This document shows, piece after piece, positions 11,545-23,800 of a DNA stretch of 64,000 nucleotides. Each line of letters starts with the position of its first letter. The stretch's first letter is position 1. The stretch comes from Melastoma dodecandrum (lineage: Eukaryota > Streptophyta > Magnoliopsida > Myrtales > Melastomataceae). Position numbers and translations under genes: made by a program. The notes under the pieces were generated by a model. It did not search any database and was not told the DNA's origin. It worked only from the letters and a program-made list of their open reading frames with translations. The stretch covers positions 2,232,001-2,296,000 of the forward strand of contig JARUPY010000087.1 of the NCBI GenBank assembly GCA_029817715.1. Reading direction: 5' to 3'.

Positions 11545-14354
11545 TGTCGCGGATAGAACCCGTTTCCGGTTCCATTCAAAATGAATATACTCCCTTGACG
11601 ATAAGCTTCGGATTTTGAAAACGTGTCGGAGTGCCACTAACTTATTTTAAGTTCAAGTTAGAAAGAATATAGAGATTCGTTAAGGTTCGGGAATTAGGGA
11701 TTACTAAATCGCATGCATCACAAAGAAAAGGGAGGCTTTTGTCATGTGTTCCCAATATCTGAATTTATTTGAGCTCGGTTTTAGAAAAGAAGTTGCTTAA
11801 TATTAAAACAAATGATTTTGAGCTCATTAATGCTTAAAATGTCTATATGAATAATTTTTCTGAAAATATTTCTTCTTAAAAATTGAATTTTCGGGCAAAA
11901 ATGCAAGCAACATAAATTTATTAATGCCCTTAACAGTTTCTAAGACAAAAAATAAATTCAATGGAGAACGAGATATTTGTATCATTTCTCGTTCTCTGTA
12001 GAACGCTCCCGTTAGCGTCAATACCTCGAGATGCCGTTTTTTAGAATAGGTTTACGGCGAACCTGACGAGCCGCTAATGCCGTAACGTTAGTGAGTGCGA
12101 AGCCGTTTTCAGAGGGTCTTGATCTTCAAGAATCCAAAATAAACCCTCGAATATAACTTCCGTTGTCTTGAACGCGTTGAATGAGGTGCGTGCTTTGGTT
12201 GTTCGCAAGGCACGCGCCGTAGTTGTCTGGATAAAAATCAAAACAACGATGTAAACCGTTCAAAGAAAGCTTGAAAGTTTATGATTTTTTCGTAAAGTCT
12301 CAAGTAAATAAAATTAGATTAATGATTTTCTAATGCAAAAACATATTATGAGCAAATGGTAAAGATGGTAATAACAGTGTACGGTTAAATTTTGAAAGCA
12401 CTAATGGAGCATGACGTATAATCGATGATGTAAAAATAATAAAATTCAATGCATAGGATAAATATAAGTTATACATGGATAATAATAATTATAAAATAAT
12501 AAAACTAATGTCAAATAGCTTTTACAAAAGTAAAATGTCTTTTGAGTGTAAAAGACAGCCACGCACGCGCACACAATGGCAAAGTTTAAAAAAAATGAAT
12601 TACAAAAATTACCAAATGTCAAATTTCGGGATGGGTTCTCACGCTTGCAAGCCTGTCTTCCCCGACACCTCAGCCGCGAACATCCCTGCATGAAGCAACG
12701 CCGACGGAGAGCTGTGGAGAGTTGCCGCATCGTCAGGAGAGCACTAGTTGACGGATTTCGGAGCAGGCGAGCTACGAGCCGGCGCACTGTTGTAGGTTGT
12801 TGTCGGAATCGGGAACACCTGAGGTTGAAGATTCACGACCGTAGATCGCCATATTTGGGGTCAGAGTTGCCAGGGTCGGAGAAGGTCTTCCTCGGTGAGA
12901 ACAGCAGCGGCCTCACGCGAACGGATCTGGGATGCCAAGGACTTTTGCCGGAGGGGTGGATCCGCTGGTCAGGTGGTGGGGTCAGGACAGCCACCTAGGT
13001 GGACGACGAAGACGAGGCCGGAAACGGTGAAGAAGACGCCGCTCCATCGTTACTGGCCGTGGGTTCGCCGCTGCCGGACTGGGTGACGCCTGATCTGGAA
13101 GGAGTCTCGGAATGGAGGACGGTGGCTGGTCGCCGGGATGCGGTGCTTGATTCTGACGTTGCTTCTGGACGTGGGGGGACGACGGCGAGGAGAGGCCGCT
13201 GGTCATGGAATCAGCGAGGTGGGACTGATCGAAGAGGCGGAGACGGCAGCAGTGACGGTTGACAGAAGAAACCCCCGGCAGTGGAGTCGATGGCAGCATC
13301 GTCGACGGCAGGCAGCGGAAGCCAACGATTGCGTGAACCGTGTAGGGGTTGCTGTTGTGTCCTTGGCTTGATCATGCGGAGGGACTTAACAGGATTGAAC
13401 CGGCGGGAAAGCTAGCAAGCTTTCACACTTGAGGCGGCTGGGTCTTATCATCATTCCATGGAATTGCACCCATGGCCATGAGCACATTGAAGGCGACAGA
13501 AAACAGAGGCCTCCGCTCTACTATCACTGCTGGTTCAAAGAAATTTTTCCAAGCACCGAGAATCCCAATGAGGAGAATGAAAGACAACAAATATTCGCAT
13601 TTGTAGCATAGTCAGGGTTCCATTATCTATCCCTGGTATGTAATGGAAGCTGGGAAATTTGTTAAGGAGTGGGCACGGCAGGAACAAACGGCTGCCAGCC
13701 CTTGATGCTGGTGTCCCCCTTAGATCCAAAATGGTGGGTCTGTCCTTTTCTTGTTGTACCATGACATTTCTTATTTTGAAAGCTTCTTCGTGGTAATCAT
13801 CCAGGTAGTGTCGGAGACGCTGCCGTTGCTGGTTGCGAAAAAAAAACAAAAAATAAAAAGAATCAAAGTAGATAAATTCATCTAATTAAATAAAAGCAAA
13901 TGAAAGAATTTACCGGATTATTGGGTAACGCGAGTCGTGGACGGAGTTGTCGAGCGTCTTACATTCCAGGGGAAACGAGTTGGGGGTCATATCCGTAAAC
14001 GAGGAGACGCTCGGCCGGCTGGGATAATCTGATGCAATCTCTACCGAGGAAACATAAAAGAGAATACTACATATGGTGACGACGAAGTGTTGATTTTCTT
14101 TCAAGCGTTCCTTTCTTCTCTCAGTGTGTGTATCCCCGTCTCTATCTGAGTATGTCCTGTGTGCTTCTCCGGGTCTAGCTATTTATAAGGAATAGGTACG
14201 GGCTTAATTATTATTTTTAATTTTATTTTATTTCATGATTTTGTCGGATTTTTAGTGATTTTATATGATTTTTAATTTTTTAGAGTTTTTTGAAGATTTT
14301 CAATTTTTTCTGTTATTTTTTTGTGATTTTTGTAGAAAAAGTTGGGTTATGACA
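11545..14354 (-). repeat. 5' LTR of the Tat/Ogre-like element (2.8 kb)
   Basis: The LTR is 2810 bp long with TG...CA ends (minus strand TGTCATAACCC ... CCGCGACA). The half next to the primer site is AT-rich and the middle (12650-13350) is GC-rich. Open frames in the GC-rich part run on both strands and look like composition effects, not genes. A third related LTR lies at 58168-61953. Confidence 0.85.
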
Positions 14355-14359
14355 GTTGG

Positions 14360-14456
14360 CACCTTATATCTACGCTCCAAATGAATAATATGTGCTTCTT
14401 CAAGAGAAAGGCTGCGTGGAACTCTTCTAGCCATAACCTCGCGCTCTGATACCTAA
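14360..14456 (-). promoter_or_regulatory. Primer-binding site and leader fragment of gypsy A
   Basis: On the minus strand, the LTR end TATCA is followed by ttaGGTATCAGAGC, which matches the tRNA-iMet primer site TGGTATCAGAGC apart from its first base. About 80 bp of leader follow before the Tat/Ogre-like element interrupts it at 14354. The leader should continue at 6243 on the other side of the insertion. Confidence 0.75.
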
Positions 14457-17272
14457 TGATACGGAAAAACCCAGCAAAGTTAACTTGAACTCAAACAAAT
14501 TTAGAAGAACACGAACAAGATCGGTGTAAATACCCCAAATTATCCTTAGCTCTTTCGAATATGTAGTTGATCGATCAACGGAAGTAGGACGATTCATTAC
14601 CTCGGACAAGGAAAGGCTTTTCAGTGCTCGGTCTGAGAATGGCCAGTGATTGTGTCTCGCAAGTACCGAAAAGGGCGCGATATTGTCTGCAGGGCGAGTG
14701 CTGTGTACAGTTTGGCAGCTCCTGTTCCCGCTATCGAGTGAAAGGATAATACAATGATATGTATTACCTACGAACGCCATGGTTAATGGGTTGGGAGTGT
14801 CTTTGGGCACGAAACTTGATTGCCAAACCGACAGAATCATAAGAAAAAAGTTTTACTTCGTCCAGCATTGACATGAGCTTTGTCAATTTGTTCTGCAACT
14901 CTTGACTTTCCTCATGAGAAAGCCCACTCTTGGAAGACTTACGAGAATCCTGGGGCTCCTCGTCCTTCGATTTTTCGTCATCACCCTCTTTAGACCACTT
15001 TGATTGAGTCTCGCCTTTAGAACTCTCCTTCTTGTTGAGTTGATTGTTCATTTATGAATGGGATTTCAATAAATCTGAAGCACTAACCAAGCCTTATCTC
15101 ATCATATAAATGTATCCTTAAATCCCGCATCTTACAAATTCTAACAAATGTTCATTTATGCAAGTCTAACATTCCCAGCTTGGTTTTCATCACTTACTGC
15201 ACAACAAAGATGTTTGAATGGAAAATTCTTGGCAAGCTTCCCACGCTCTCTTCTGCGGACACAACTCTGCTGGCTTTAACACTTCAGGAGTCGTATCTTG
15301 ACGTGCAACTGCCAGAGGATATGATCCTGCATCCTGCAAAATTGAGAATACCATGAATTACAGCACGATGGTTTCTGAACCCTGCCATCCATGGGGAGTA
15401 CAAGCCAATCCGCGAGCCACGAAATCACACTCACCTTGCCGTCATCAAAACCGGCAACGACCCACTTCCTCTCCGATGTTCCTGGATCCAGTGGCAGCGG
15501 CGATCGACGTCCTCTCCGGCGTCCCCTCCATCAACGGCTTCTCCAGGTCCGACGGTAGCTCCCTAGCTCCACTCGTAGCGGATTCAACTCTGTCCCGGCG
15601 TCCCTCCGACGACCACGACGACAGCGAACCCACCTTCACCGCCGCAGCGAGCCCCGGCCGATCTCTCTCTGACCCAAATCCGGCTTTAGAGGCGAAGCAC
15701 CCGTAATCTCCTCCCACGGCCAGAACTACTCTCCGGCGTCAACAGCTCAGCGCCCTCCAGAATCAATAATCAAACCCTCGCCGTCCCTGAGGTTTGCGGC
15801 CAGACCCACTCCTCGACGTCGTCAGCAACAGGTTTGGGTCTTCCAGATGTTTCAGCACCCATCCCCAATCGTCTTCGCGGGGAAACGGCCTCACAGCTCC
15901 ACCTCAGTCGCATGTGGGATGTAGCAACGTCTGGACTTCATGAAACCCCGCCTTCCTGTTCTTCTGCTCGTGGGCGAGGCCAGTCCACTCCTATCAAGTG
16001 CCCCGAATCTCCAGAAGTCTCCAAGGCTTCCTCCCTCGGTTCACATTTGGAACCCGATGTTTGTAATCAGGGGAAGGAGACTTGAAGCCTTGTTAGAATC
16101 GTGACCCCATTCAACTTACTCATACGGCAAGACATGCCTTACTTTTCTTAATTTGATCGAATTTCATTAAGTTTAACAATACTAATCACGCACACTTGTA
16201 TTTTATCTTTACATGTACACTGAGCATACAACTTCGGAAGGTCGACGCCAAAGTTTCGAAGACTACTTGAAGGCGCGTATATCAAACTGCGTGGATCTCT
16301 CCGCGTGTGTAAAAACCGCGATGTCAAGATAATAAAGCGGCCCCAACCGTCACTTCAGGTACATGAGGGAGGTGCGGGCCTACCGACGTTTTGTTATTTC
16401 CACATGTAACGGGTCGTGGGCCCAAATGCATAGGCCCACGATCACCACCCTTCCCCGCTCCCTTTGATCTAAATACTTGATCTGAGGTTGTTGTGCATGT
16501 TGTTAGGCTTTTAGGATTTTTTCGTCGCATGTTGTTTGCCAAACAAATACACATGAGTTCGGGACCAAAAGGCCCGAATCGAGTCCAACGCCCGTAAAAC
16601 ATTGACATGAGTCCGGAGTCATGTCCGGATCGGGTCCAACACTCGTTAACCAAAAGCAAACTTTTGGAGCAAACGTCACCCTTTTCGCATGTTCAATGTA
16701 AGAGTTAGTAATTAAGAATCCCCGAACCAACTGTTTTTCCGACTTAACAGTTTTAAAATAAAAGTCGGTGGCGACTCCGTAATTGTTTACCCAGGTTAAA
16801 CGACAACATCTTTTTACGAAGCCATTTTGGATGAGGGACTGGCGACACGAGCCGCTCCTCGAGTCCTCCTGAACATTCCTTTGTGGGGCCTACGCGCAGC
16901 CTTTCGCCCGTCGCCTTCAAGACTGGAGACGGTTGGCGAAACGCCCCGCAGGTCCGTTCAGGAACCAAGGGAGGGTTCGACCCAATTCCCTTCCGCAGTG
17001 TCCGACGTTCGAGTCGCGGCATCGACCGGTTGGGCCCTGGGGAGCGGGCCCGGATCCTCGGGTCGTCCGAACCGCCTCGCGCGTGCTAGGCCGGAAGGCG
17101 CGCGTACAATCGGGATAGAACATCCTCGAACCCGGATACAGCGATGGCACCACCGTGAACGAAAGGCTACGAACACTCTCAACTCACCACACTTAGATTC
17201 TAGGCTAAGTGATACAAAGAATATATAGAACAACTCGAGTTTAAATTTTTCCCAAAGGTTCCTCTTTCTCCT
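14457..17272 (-). repeat. 5' LTR of gypsy A, split and truncated
   Basis: The two pieces 14457-14524 and 17114-17272 together match the first 235 bp of the 3' LTR at 2036-2270. The 2.6 kb between them is a solo LTR insertion. After 17272 the match stops in a T-rich run, so the outer 300 bp of this LTR have been lost. Confidence 0.8.
14525..17108 (+). mobile_element. Solo LTR (2.6 kb), family of the LARD LTRs
   Basis: The insertion begins TGTAAATACCCCAAATT and ends GGCGCGCGTACA. It is flanked by a perfect duplication ATCGG (14520-14524, 17109-17113). Its last 850 bp (about 16260-17108) align with the ends of the LTRs at 26667-29525 and 34843-37679, including gggtcgtgggcccaa and cggtggcgactccgta. 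Its first 1.7 kb share little with them beyond the terminal 17 bp, so it is a related but distinct subfamily. No internal region is present. Open frames inside are not gene-like. Confidence 0.8.
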
Positions 17273-17940
17273 TCTTTTTTTTTACGATTATATATTTATT
17301 TTATTTTAATTGAATTTACAGAGGAAACGTTGTTTCCTTTATTATTGTTGATATTTAGAATTCTTTCCTCATATTTGTAATATCAAATCAAACATTTGAT
17401 TTACAATTAATCAAAATTAATTGATAGAAATAAAAATAACCCGATTTATTTCTATCAATTAATTTGGTCATAGAAATAATTCTAAAAAATGATACAATAT
17501 CTTATAATATTATAACATTAATAAAAAATAATTTCCCATAAAATATTTTTTTCCCCGCTTTCACTTAATAGAATTGAGCCACTTCAAAACCAAGACAACA
17601 CTGCTTAATAAATTGAATCGGGCTTTTAATGTCGAAACACTTGGATTCAACTCTACTAAATTTATACACACCTCGATCCTCCGTTTGCTGTGCAAATGCA
17701 CTTCCCTGCACGCAATCGTGTGGTTATTTCATCCAGGTGGTCGTTGGATGGAGTTCCGGGAGGCTCACCAACCGCCAACCTTTTCTTGCCATCCGCTTGT
17801 CCGGGCTAATAATAGGATTAAACTACGTTCATGGTTAGAAGACATGATCGGATCAAGTCTCGCTGGGATGGGAGATTCCCGCGTTATCCCTAATCCCCGC
17901 TTAAACACTCTGTTTTTTGGTGATAAGAAGCCAATCCCCT
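17273..17940. other. AT-rich spacer upstream of the GRP locus
   Basis: The first 290 bp are extremely AT-rich with long A and T runs. The rest is ordinary non-coding sequence. I see no gene. Homology with the copy-1 GRP locus starts at about 17943. Confidence 0.5.
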
Positions 17941-17952
17941 CGTTGCTCCATC

Positions 17953-17960
17953 TATATATA
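17953..17960 (+). promoter_or_regulatory. TATA box of the plus-strand GRP pseudogene
   Basis: The motif tatatata lies 79 bp before the ATG at 18039. An equivalent motif is retained in the copy at about 1455-1463. Confidence 0.5.
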
Positions 17961-18038
17961 CGAAGCAAGAATCATGGCCATCATCATCAAACCACAACGA
18001 CAAACATTGGTTTTCAATAAGTATAGGTCGTTGCGAGA

Positions 18039-18265
18039 ATGGTTTCTTCGTCCAAGTTCCTCGTCCCGATGTTCCTGAGTGCAGTAGTAGCTGGGTGCTT
18101 TTGAGGGAAAGACTTCTCCCATTGTGAGCAGGAGGAATTCTTCGATGGTTCTGGTTATGGCAGCGGCGTAACTGGGGGAGGCAGAGGTGCAGTTGTTTGT
18201 CAGAGGGAGGAACAGGAGGCGAGCAGGATGAAACCGGAGGTGACATCGGCGGCATTCCGTAAATG
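18039..18265 (+). pseudogene. Glycine-rich secreted protein pseudogene, copy 2
   Basis: The frame starts with ATG 18039 and a signal-peptide-like leader (MVSSSKFLVPMFLSAVVAGC), then stops at TGA after 22 codons. Beyond the stop, FFDGSGYGSGVTGGG is legible in another frame. This looks like a small secreted GRP gene broken by a nonsense change and indels. It is convergent with the intact GRP gene, about 240 bp from that gene's stop. The decayed paralogue at 1440-1790 shows the same arrangement. Confidence 0.65.
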
Positions 18266-18503
18266 CATGAGTATCTCTATAAGCAAACTAATAATGTATA
18301 TACCAAAAATAAATGGCGGATCCTCGTACCGTCTTTGTATATTTTAGGGGTGTGTTACTTTAATATTATACCAGGAATAACAACAACAGGGAAATATTTT
18401 CCATTACCAAAAGTATTTTTGGGTAGACATTGAAAGGTTTTCCCTTGACTTGGATCTTCACAATATTTTTAAAATACACTCCCATTATTGTTTTATTAAG
18501 TCT

Positions 18504-19010
18504 TCAAGGGTAACCCCCGAATCCCCCGCCGAAGCCTTCACCACCACCGTACCCTCCTCCGGCACCACCACCAAGCCCACCACCTCCTCCTCCTCCGTAC
18601 CCTCCACCACCTCCGCCACCAATTCCTCCACCCAGACCACTCCCGTAGCCCGCTCCACCACCAAATCCTCCACCAGATCCATATCCTCCTCCCAATCCTC
18701 CACCGCCACCACCTCCATAACCGCCTCCGCCTCCGCCTCCTAGACCGCCACCTCCGCCCAGTCCACCACCTGCTCCTCCGCCATATCCAGCACCACCGCC
18801 ATACCCTCCGCCCAATCCTCCCCCACCACCTCCTCCGAAACCACCCCCGCCTCCACCCCCAAGGCCACCGCCGTATCCAGGAAAGAAGGCCTTTTCCTCC
18901 TGGACAGAACCACTCCTTTCGGCCGAGTTAAGTACCCTGGACGTCGCGGTGGACACCAGAATACCCAGGAGTAACAGGATGAACAACTTGGAACTCATCT
19001 TCATCTTCAT
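18504..19010 (-). CDS. Secreted glycine-rich protein (168 aa)
   Basis: The product is predicted to be a secreted, cell-wall or apoplast-type structural glycine-rich protein. Residues 1-25 (MKMKMSSKLFILLLLGILVS...) form a clear signal peptide with likely cleavage after STATS. A short charged region (RVLNSAERSGSVQEEKAFFPG) follows, and then about 120 residues are almost entirely GGG-Y/L/F repeats ending GGFGGYP. This is the class I plant GRP layout. The start was chosen because it opens the signal peptide and lies about 57 bp after a TATA box. The frame is intact. Paralogue fragments lie at 1790-2035. The exact role of such GRPs is not known from sequence. Confidence 0.85.
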   Translation of the reverse strand: MKMKMSSKLFILLLLGILVSTATSRVLNSAERSGSVQEEKAFFPGYGGGLGGGGGGGFGGGGGGGLGGGYGGGAGYGGGAGGGLGGGGGLGGGGGGGYGGGGGGGLGGGYGSGGGFGGGAGYGSGLGGGIGGGGGGGYGGGGGGGLGGGAGGGYGGGEGFGGGFGGYP

Positions 19011-19066
19011 TTATGTTGGATAATTGTCGTAGTTGGGATGTGGAGAACCGGCATGATTCCGCAAAG

Positions 19067-19074
19067 TATTTATA
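19067..19074 (-). promoter_or_regulatory. TATA box of the GRP gene
   Basis: The minus strand reads cacTATAAATActttgc, a near-consensus plant TATA box, 57 bp upstream of the ATG at 19010. The short leader fits a small, highly expressed gene. Confidence 0.65.
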
Positions 19075-19079
19075 GTGTG

Positions 19080-19660
19080 GGAGAGCAAGAGTGAAGGCCA
19101 ACTTGAGGGAGAGTATTGAATTCAGCGGGGAGGCCAGGGACAGTTGAGAGGAATAATAAAAACACAAATCCTTGACCCGCCAACCAACCGTGGGAAGACT
19201 TTTTAGAAGTATTTGTGCATTTCCTTTGTTAAACATAAACTAAACACGCTGGAAAAAGGCCGAAGTCTTGCTTTTCATGCATGAGATGGTTGTTTCACTT
19301 CTTACATGAGTTTTTACCAAAAGAGAGATGGAAGCATATGTTTTGTATGTTTCTGTTAAAAAATAATGTGTAATCATTTTGGCTTACCCTTCTCTGGTGC
19401 GAATGAATGGTGTAAATGTTTGACCGAGTAAAACTGGATTGCCATTGGAATGTCAAATGATATGGGGAAGTCATAATAACGGGTTTGCCCCGCAACTTCA
19501 CTTTGACTTTTGATAGCATTTCCTTTAAAACTTCGACATGAAGAACTAACTATAACGAGAAGGTCCCCACATCCCCATAACCTCCCAACATATCCCTTCT
19601 CGTGAAAAGATCTGCCACCAAATGTTGGAGTGGATAAGAAGAAGATTTTTCTCTGAAACG
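19080..19660. other. Upstream region of the GRP gene, no gene seen
   Basis: This is the presumed promoter-proximal region of the minus-strand GRP gene. I see no second gene, element end or convincing upstream motif. Confidence 0.4.
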
Positions 19661-20880
19661 CATACGCAAGTATACGGGTCGAACAAGTACTAAGTGATGA
19701 GTAAGAGTATCGTCCTACATAGATTGTTCAGAATACTCTGTTGATTTTTAACTTAAGAAGTCTCAATTTAGTCAAAATAGAGTCTTGAATTGTTTAAAAG
19801 ATTTAATTCAACAATGAAAATAGCAACTAAATAAAAGCAAGTATAGAATAAATCAGTGGATGAAAAACCCAGGACTACGAATCTTCTATCGTTTGTGAAC
19901 TATCCGCACTCTCTCTTCCTCAATTTCATCGGTTTCACATTTACTAACTACAATTCTTATAGTTCGTTAGACCTCTCTCGAGTTTGTAACGGTGAATCAT
20001 AAATTACCCGTAAACCTATATCTCTATAATGATGTACGAGCAACTATAACCCTTTAAGTGTCAATTGTTGTCTTGGTTACCTACGAGCGTATATCTTTGT
20101 ACTCCTATGAGTTAACCTGATCTCTTAGGCTTAACCTAGGTTATATTCTCCCTCTTCTAATCCTAAGTTCCTCTCTCGAGTCCACTAAAGGATAAGAAAT
20201 CAAATAAATCGGTGATCAACCCAATATGCAAGCATTAAGCACCAGAGAACATAAGCAAATGTGAAACTTCACGAATTGATTCTAAAAAGAGTTTAGACAA
20301 TCACTACACCAGTCGGTTCATCACCGTCTTAGATAAAAGATTTAGTTCCGTATACTAGCCGACAAGTAAAACAAAAAAGAAAGGAAAAGAAAATTTCCAA
20401 TGTCTTCTCCGATCTCTCTTCTTAGCCGTCGCCTTACAGCCTCCCCCTTTTTCTTCCTAATACTCCCCCTTTTTATAGCTAGGGTAAATCTTCCCAAAAT
20501 ATCCAATATTTTAGGAAATAATATAAAAATATCATCTCGCCTCGTGCGGTCACACCATATCCTCGTGTGGCCACACGAACCTTTCTGTCCAATTCTGCTG
20601 CGCTTGTGTGATCACACCAAAGCCTCATGTGGCCACACGACTCTTTCTGTCCACCAGCTTCCCTCTCGACAACTCTACCATCTATCTTCTTGTCACTCCT
20701 CCTTCAAGATGTCTTCCTCGACGCGGATTTTGCGTCGTATCGACCCCTTTTCCTGTAAGGAACATCCCGAGTACGAAATTATCCAAGCAAAACGACTAAA
20801 ACGAAAATAACATGCAAACTAACCACATGATTCTATAAATATCAGGTGTCTAACACTAATTTAGATTCGTAAATGAAACA
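19660..20880. mobile_element. Probable LTR-derived relic
   Basis: The segment around 19665-19725 (cgcaagtatacgggtcg, agtgatgagtaagagtatcg) is of a kind I associate with plant Ty3/gypsy LTRs. The region carries no gene-like frame and continues as CT-rich and AT-rich non-coding DNA. I could not find a second copy in the window or define both ends. At 20538-20655 two copies of a 62-bp unit each carry a palindrome centred on TGTGGCCACA. Confidence 0.35.
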
Positions 20881-23800
20881 TCTAACTCTAATTTCTTAGA
20901 GTTAACCAGGACTATTTCACATAATATCGCCTCTAAATGTCATGTAATGATGATATGTTATCATTGTCTTAAATACGTGTTCCAAGCAAGAGACGGACGT
21001 TCCAAGTATGGTTTACTTCGTGGACCCTTCAAGTGTTTTTTTTTTTCTAAAGAAGGGATCAAATAAAATTGGTCCTCCATTAGATTTTGATGTAATTCAA
21101 TTCAAACCTCAGCATCAGGAGATTGTTAAACGGATGGATCTCATGTACTCGGGTCCTTTTTAATCGGCACATAGAGACCCAGCTAACCCCCCAACCACAC
21201 AAGACCACGGCCCTCTTGTTGTCGTGCTCTAATCCCTTTAAACAAATCATTACGCCCGCATTGCACGGGGGCGATTAGTCCGCTCGACAGTCGACGAAAT
21301 GGGATGCCGCTCCTTTGGATTTGAAAGTGGCTATTTTGAATCTTGCTGCGCATATAGTTTCATACGACATTCATTTTGCACTTTGCTCTTCGGTGTAAAG
21401 GATGCATAACTAGACGTGTCAATTCGGTTCGGTTCGGTTCTTGGCTTTCCGTGTGGTGCATTAACTAGACACCGTGCAATACTAACATCTTTCCAATGAA
21501 ATTTCAGCAATGAGTTACGTGTCGTGATTTGATTTTTACAATTAGGTTTAGGTTATTCTACACTACCTCATTCATTAATGCATAAAACCGTGAGTTATAA
21601 TTTTGTATATATTCCGAGTCGTAACTTCCTTGGATCCTTTTGATCGTATAAACAAGACTTACATGCTCGTTTAGATCTCTCTTTCGTAACTTTTCCCGAT
21701 CACTATACGTTTGTTTGTGTCAGTATAATAGAGTAACACAATAAGGAGGTGTTTCAATTAATACTTCAAATTTACAAGCACGGTTTCGTCAAATTCCACG
21801 TTATTACAAGATAAGTAAAACCACGTATATGTTGGCCGTTTGTTTGTTTTTTCTTGTTATTTATCGTGGTTGAGGTACAAGAGGCGACACACAAGATTAT
21901 AGCAATAAGATAAATAATATTTTAGTCGACTCTCTCAGCAATGTACTCTGATTAGGGTGTCACAAGTGGCCTTGATACACCTGTGTCATAAAGACCGCAA
22001 TTCTCGATAATATGTTAAAAAATGTTTGTGTTGGAATACACAAACACCTGCGCATACAACAGGCTACATATAAACATACCGATTCTCTCATATCCCCATC
22101 TCATTTCAACCCTTCTCAAGGTGCTAGGATCACCTTAGTGCATCTTCCCCACACTTCGGGAGCGCCTGAGAACCGGAGCAAGTAACTACCGCAAGTGGCG
22201 TTACTCCCTGTGCTCCTCCGACTCTCATAAGCCAGATAATGCAAAAAATTCTGGTAGAATTGACCTCCACTCATGCGCAATCAATTCAAAACTATATCAT
22301 AAGCATCATCAACTCAACGCATATGAGTATCAATACGTCGAAGGGATACTCAAGAATGGATTGTAATCAACTACGACATCCAAACATTCAGGACAAACCC
22401 CAACAAGACACCGCCACACATTCAAAACCTCGAATGCCGACTCACACAAGCAATACTTTGACAACACCAGCTCACACAAGCAATAATACATCGGCATCGT
22501 CGGCTCACAAGTAACGACCTCAACAACGCCGGCCCTCAGAGTTTTTCTCTGTGTATCATACCATTCGGAACACGTATTCAACTCATCCAGAGCCCGCAAA
22601 ACATCTAGGGATCAATCAATCACAAGACCTCATCTGACAAATTCCATCCCAAGAAGTAAAGGTACATTCAACAACCCAGAAAATGCATAATCAACATTAT
22701 GAGGAAACATATCCGAAAGGGCCGGTGCCAGAATGATGAGGCTCTTATGCCTATTCGAGAGTCTTAACCCTAGTCGTAAGAATCGTGGCCTGAGGTAAAT
22801 CACGACGATGGACGGGGATGGGGGATGAGAAACATGCCTTGAGTATTACGCCCTCGCGACTCACTGTCGTCTTCGAGTCTCCAAACCACATCCCTATGCT
22901 TAGTTAGTTCGACCTCGCCTTGCGTGCCCCGAGATAAAAGTAATCTTATCTCCTAAATAAATGGTGAGGGACGACCTACTCTTTTCATCATATATATAAA
23001 TAACAATCAATATTCGCTATTATAACCTCTAGTTTAAGGAATGTTGCATCTAGGTCCAAGTCATCCCATTTCTAACTAGATCCATTTATTAATTCACATA
23101 TCGGAATTCTAACGTAGTAAGCGAACCGAAATCGTTACTTGAGCCCGATTACGTTTGCATCAGGCCGTCCCATTTCCCACATGACATAGTCAAACGTAAT
23201 CGAATCCAAAGAATAGATAATTTTTTGGGAAGGATGTCGACAATCTACGAGAAGACTAGCCCTCGTGTTTACGTCATAGTTTGCCTAAGTCTCCTTGTCA
23301 GACTCTCATTTCTAATCATTATTAGATAAATGCTCGTATAATTACCATATATCATCATACCTTAGATTTTTCAGGTCGGGTCTTTACTCGCATCATGTTA
23401 GATTACTCAATCGCAATCAACCGTACAGTAAGATCGTGTCCTCGTATATATTTGAAAAAATTACTCTTGCCTCACTCACAAGCCTTCTAAGTGTCTGTCC
23501 CCGGGCCATACTTTTGTCATGCACTTTGCCAAATATGCTCACAATGTGACTTTCCCCTGGCATGTACCACATGACCTGCACAATAGACTTCTTTCTTCAT
23601 TATGGACTGCAGAACGACTCCATTATAACATATCACGAGGATCCTCAATCACATTAGAAGAGATTGTTTTTTGTTATTTGGATTTATGATATATAATCTT
23701 TAATTTTAGATTTATTTAAGAAGTTCATTTTATGTAGTATTGGGATATATCTTTTTTACAAAGCCCATTGATTTAAATATGAGGATACTTTTTAGAGAAA

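Larger units (their letters stand above)
6249..14354 (-). mobile_element. Tat/Ogre-like LTR element, internally deleted
   Basis: The element begins TGTCGCGG at 6249 and ends TTATGACA at 14354 on the plus strand. It is flanked by a perfect 5-bp target duplication, GTTGG (6244-6248 and 14355-14359). On the minus strand the order is 5' LTR (11545-14354), a primer site with TTTGGCGACTTCGC, a leader, and an extra 5' ORF (11081-9852). A copia fragment (about 9810-7757) and a partial 3' LTR (7756-6249) follow. No gag-pol of its own remains. The long LTRs, the primer-site type and the extra ORF suggest the Tat/Ogre group of Ty3/gypsy. The simplest history is copia insertion into the 3' LTR, then a deletion that removed copia's 5' half, part of the LTR and the element's gag-pol. 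Confidence 0.8.
2036..17272 (-). mobile_element. Ty3/gypsy retrotransposon A, nested and truncated
   Basis: The element reads on the minus strand. Its 5' LTR lies at 14457-17272, with a tRNA-iMet type primer site (GGTATCAGAGC) beside it. A leader fragment follows at 14360-14456, then gag, protease, RT, RNase H and integrase remnants from 6243 down to about 2640, a polypurine stretch (aaaggggaaatga) at 2572-2584, and the 3' LTR at 2036-2571. A Tat/Ogre-like element (6249-14354) and a solo LTR (14525-17108) interrupt it. The 5' LTR stops at about 17272 and lacks roughly 300 bp found in the 3' LTR, so the outer flank was deleted and no target duplication can be read. Its pol is a close relative of gypsy B. 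Confidence 0.85.

Noticed and set aside
12446..13371. Frames in the GC-rich part of the Tat LTR as a host gene
   Set aside because: The same sequence is repeated at 7280-7760 with different frame breaks, which fits a non-coding LTR.
14427..17233. Numerous open frames of 60-150 codons in the GC-rich solo LTR
   Set aside because: They occur on both strands without domains, and the segment is bounded as an LTR by a perfect target duplication.
18450..18743. Thr/Ser/Pro-rich and Val/Glu-rich frames overlapping the GRP gene
   Set aside because: They are other-frame readings of the Gly-rich codon array. The minus-strand frame with a signal peptide and TATA box explains the region.
22239..22599. 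Overlapping frames of about 90 codons on both strands as a gene
   Set aside because: They are low-complexity, have no domain or signal peptide, and the surrounding DNA shows no splice or promoter pattern.
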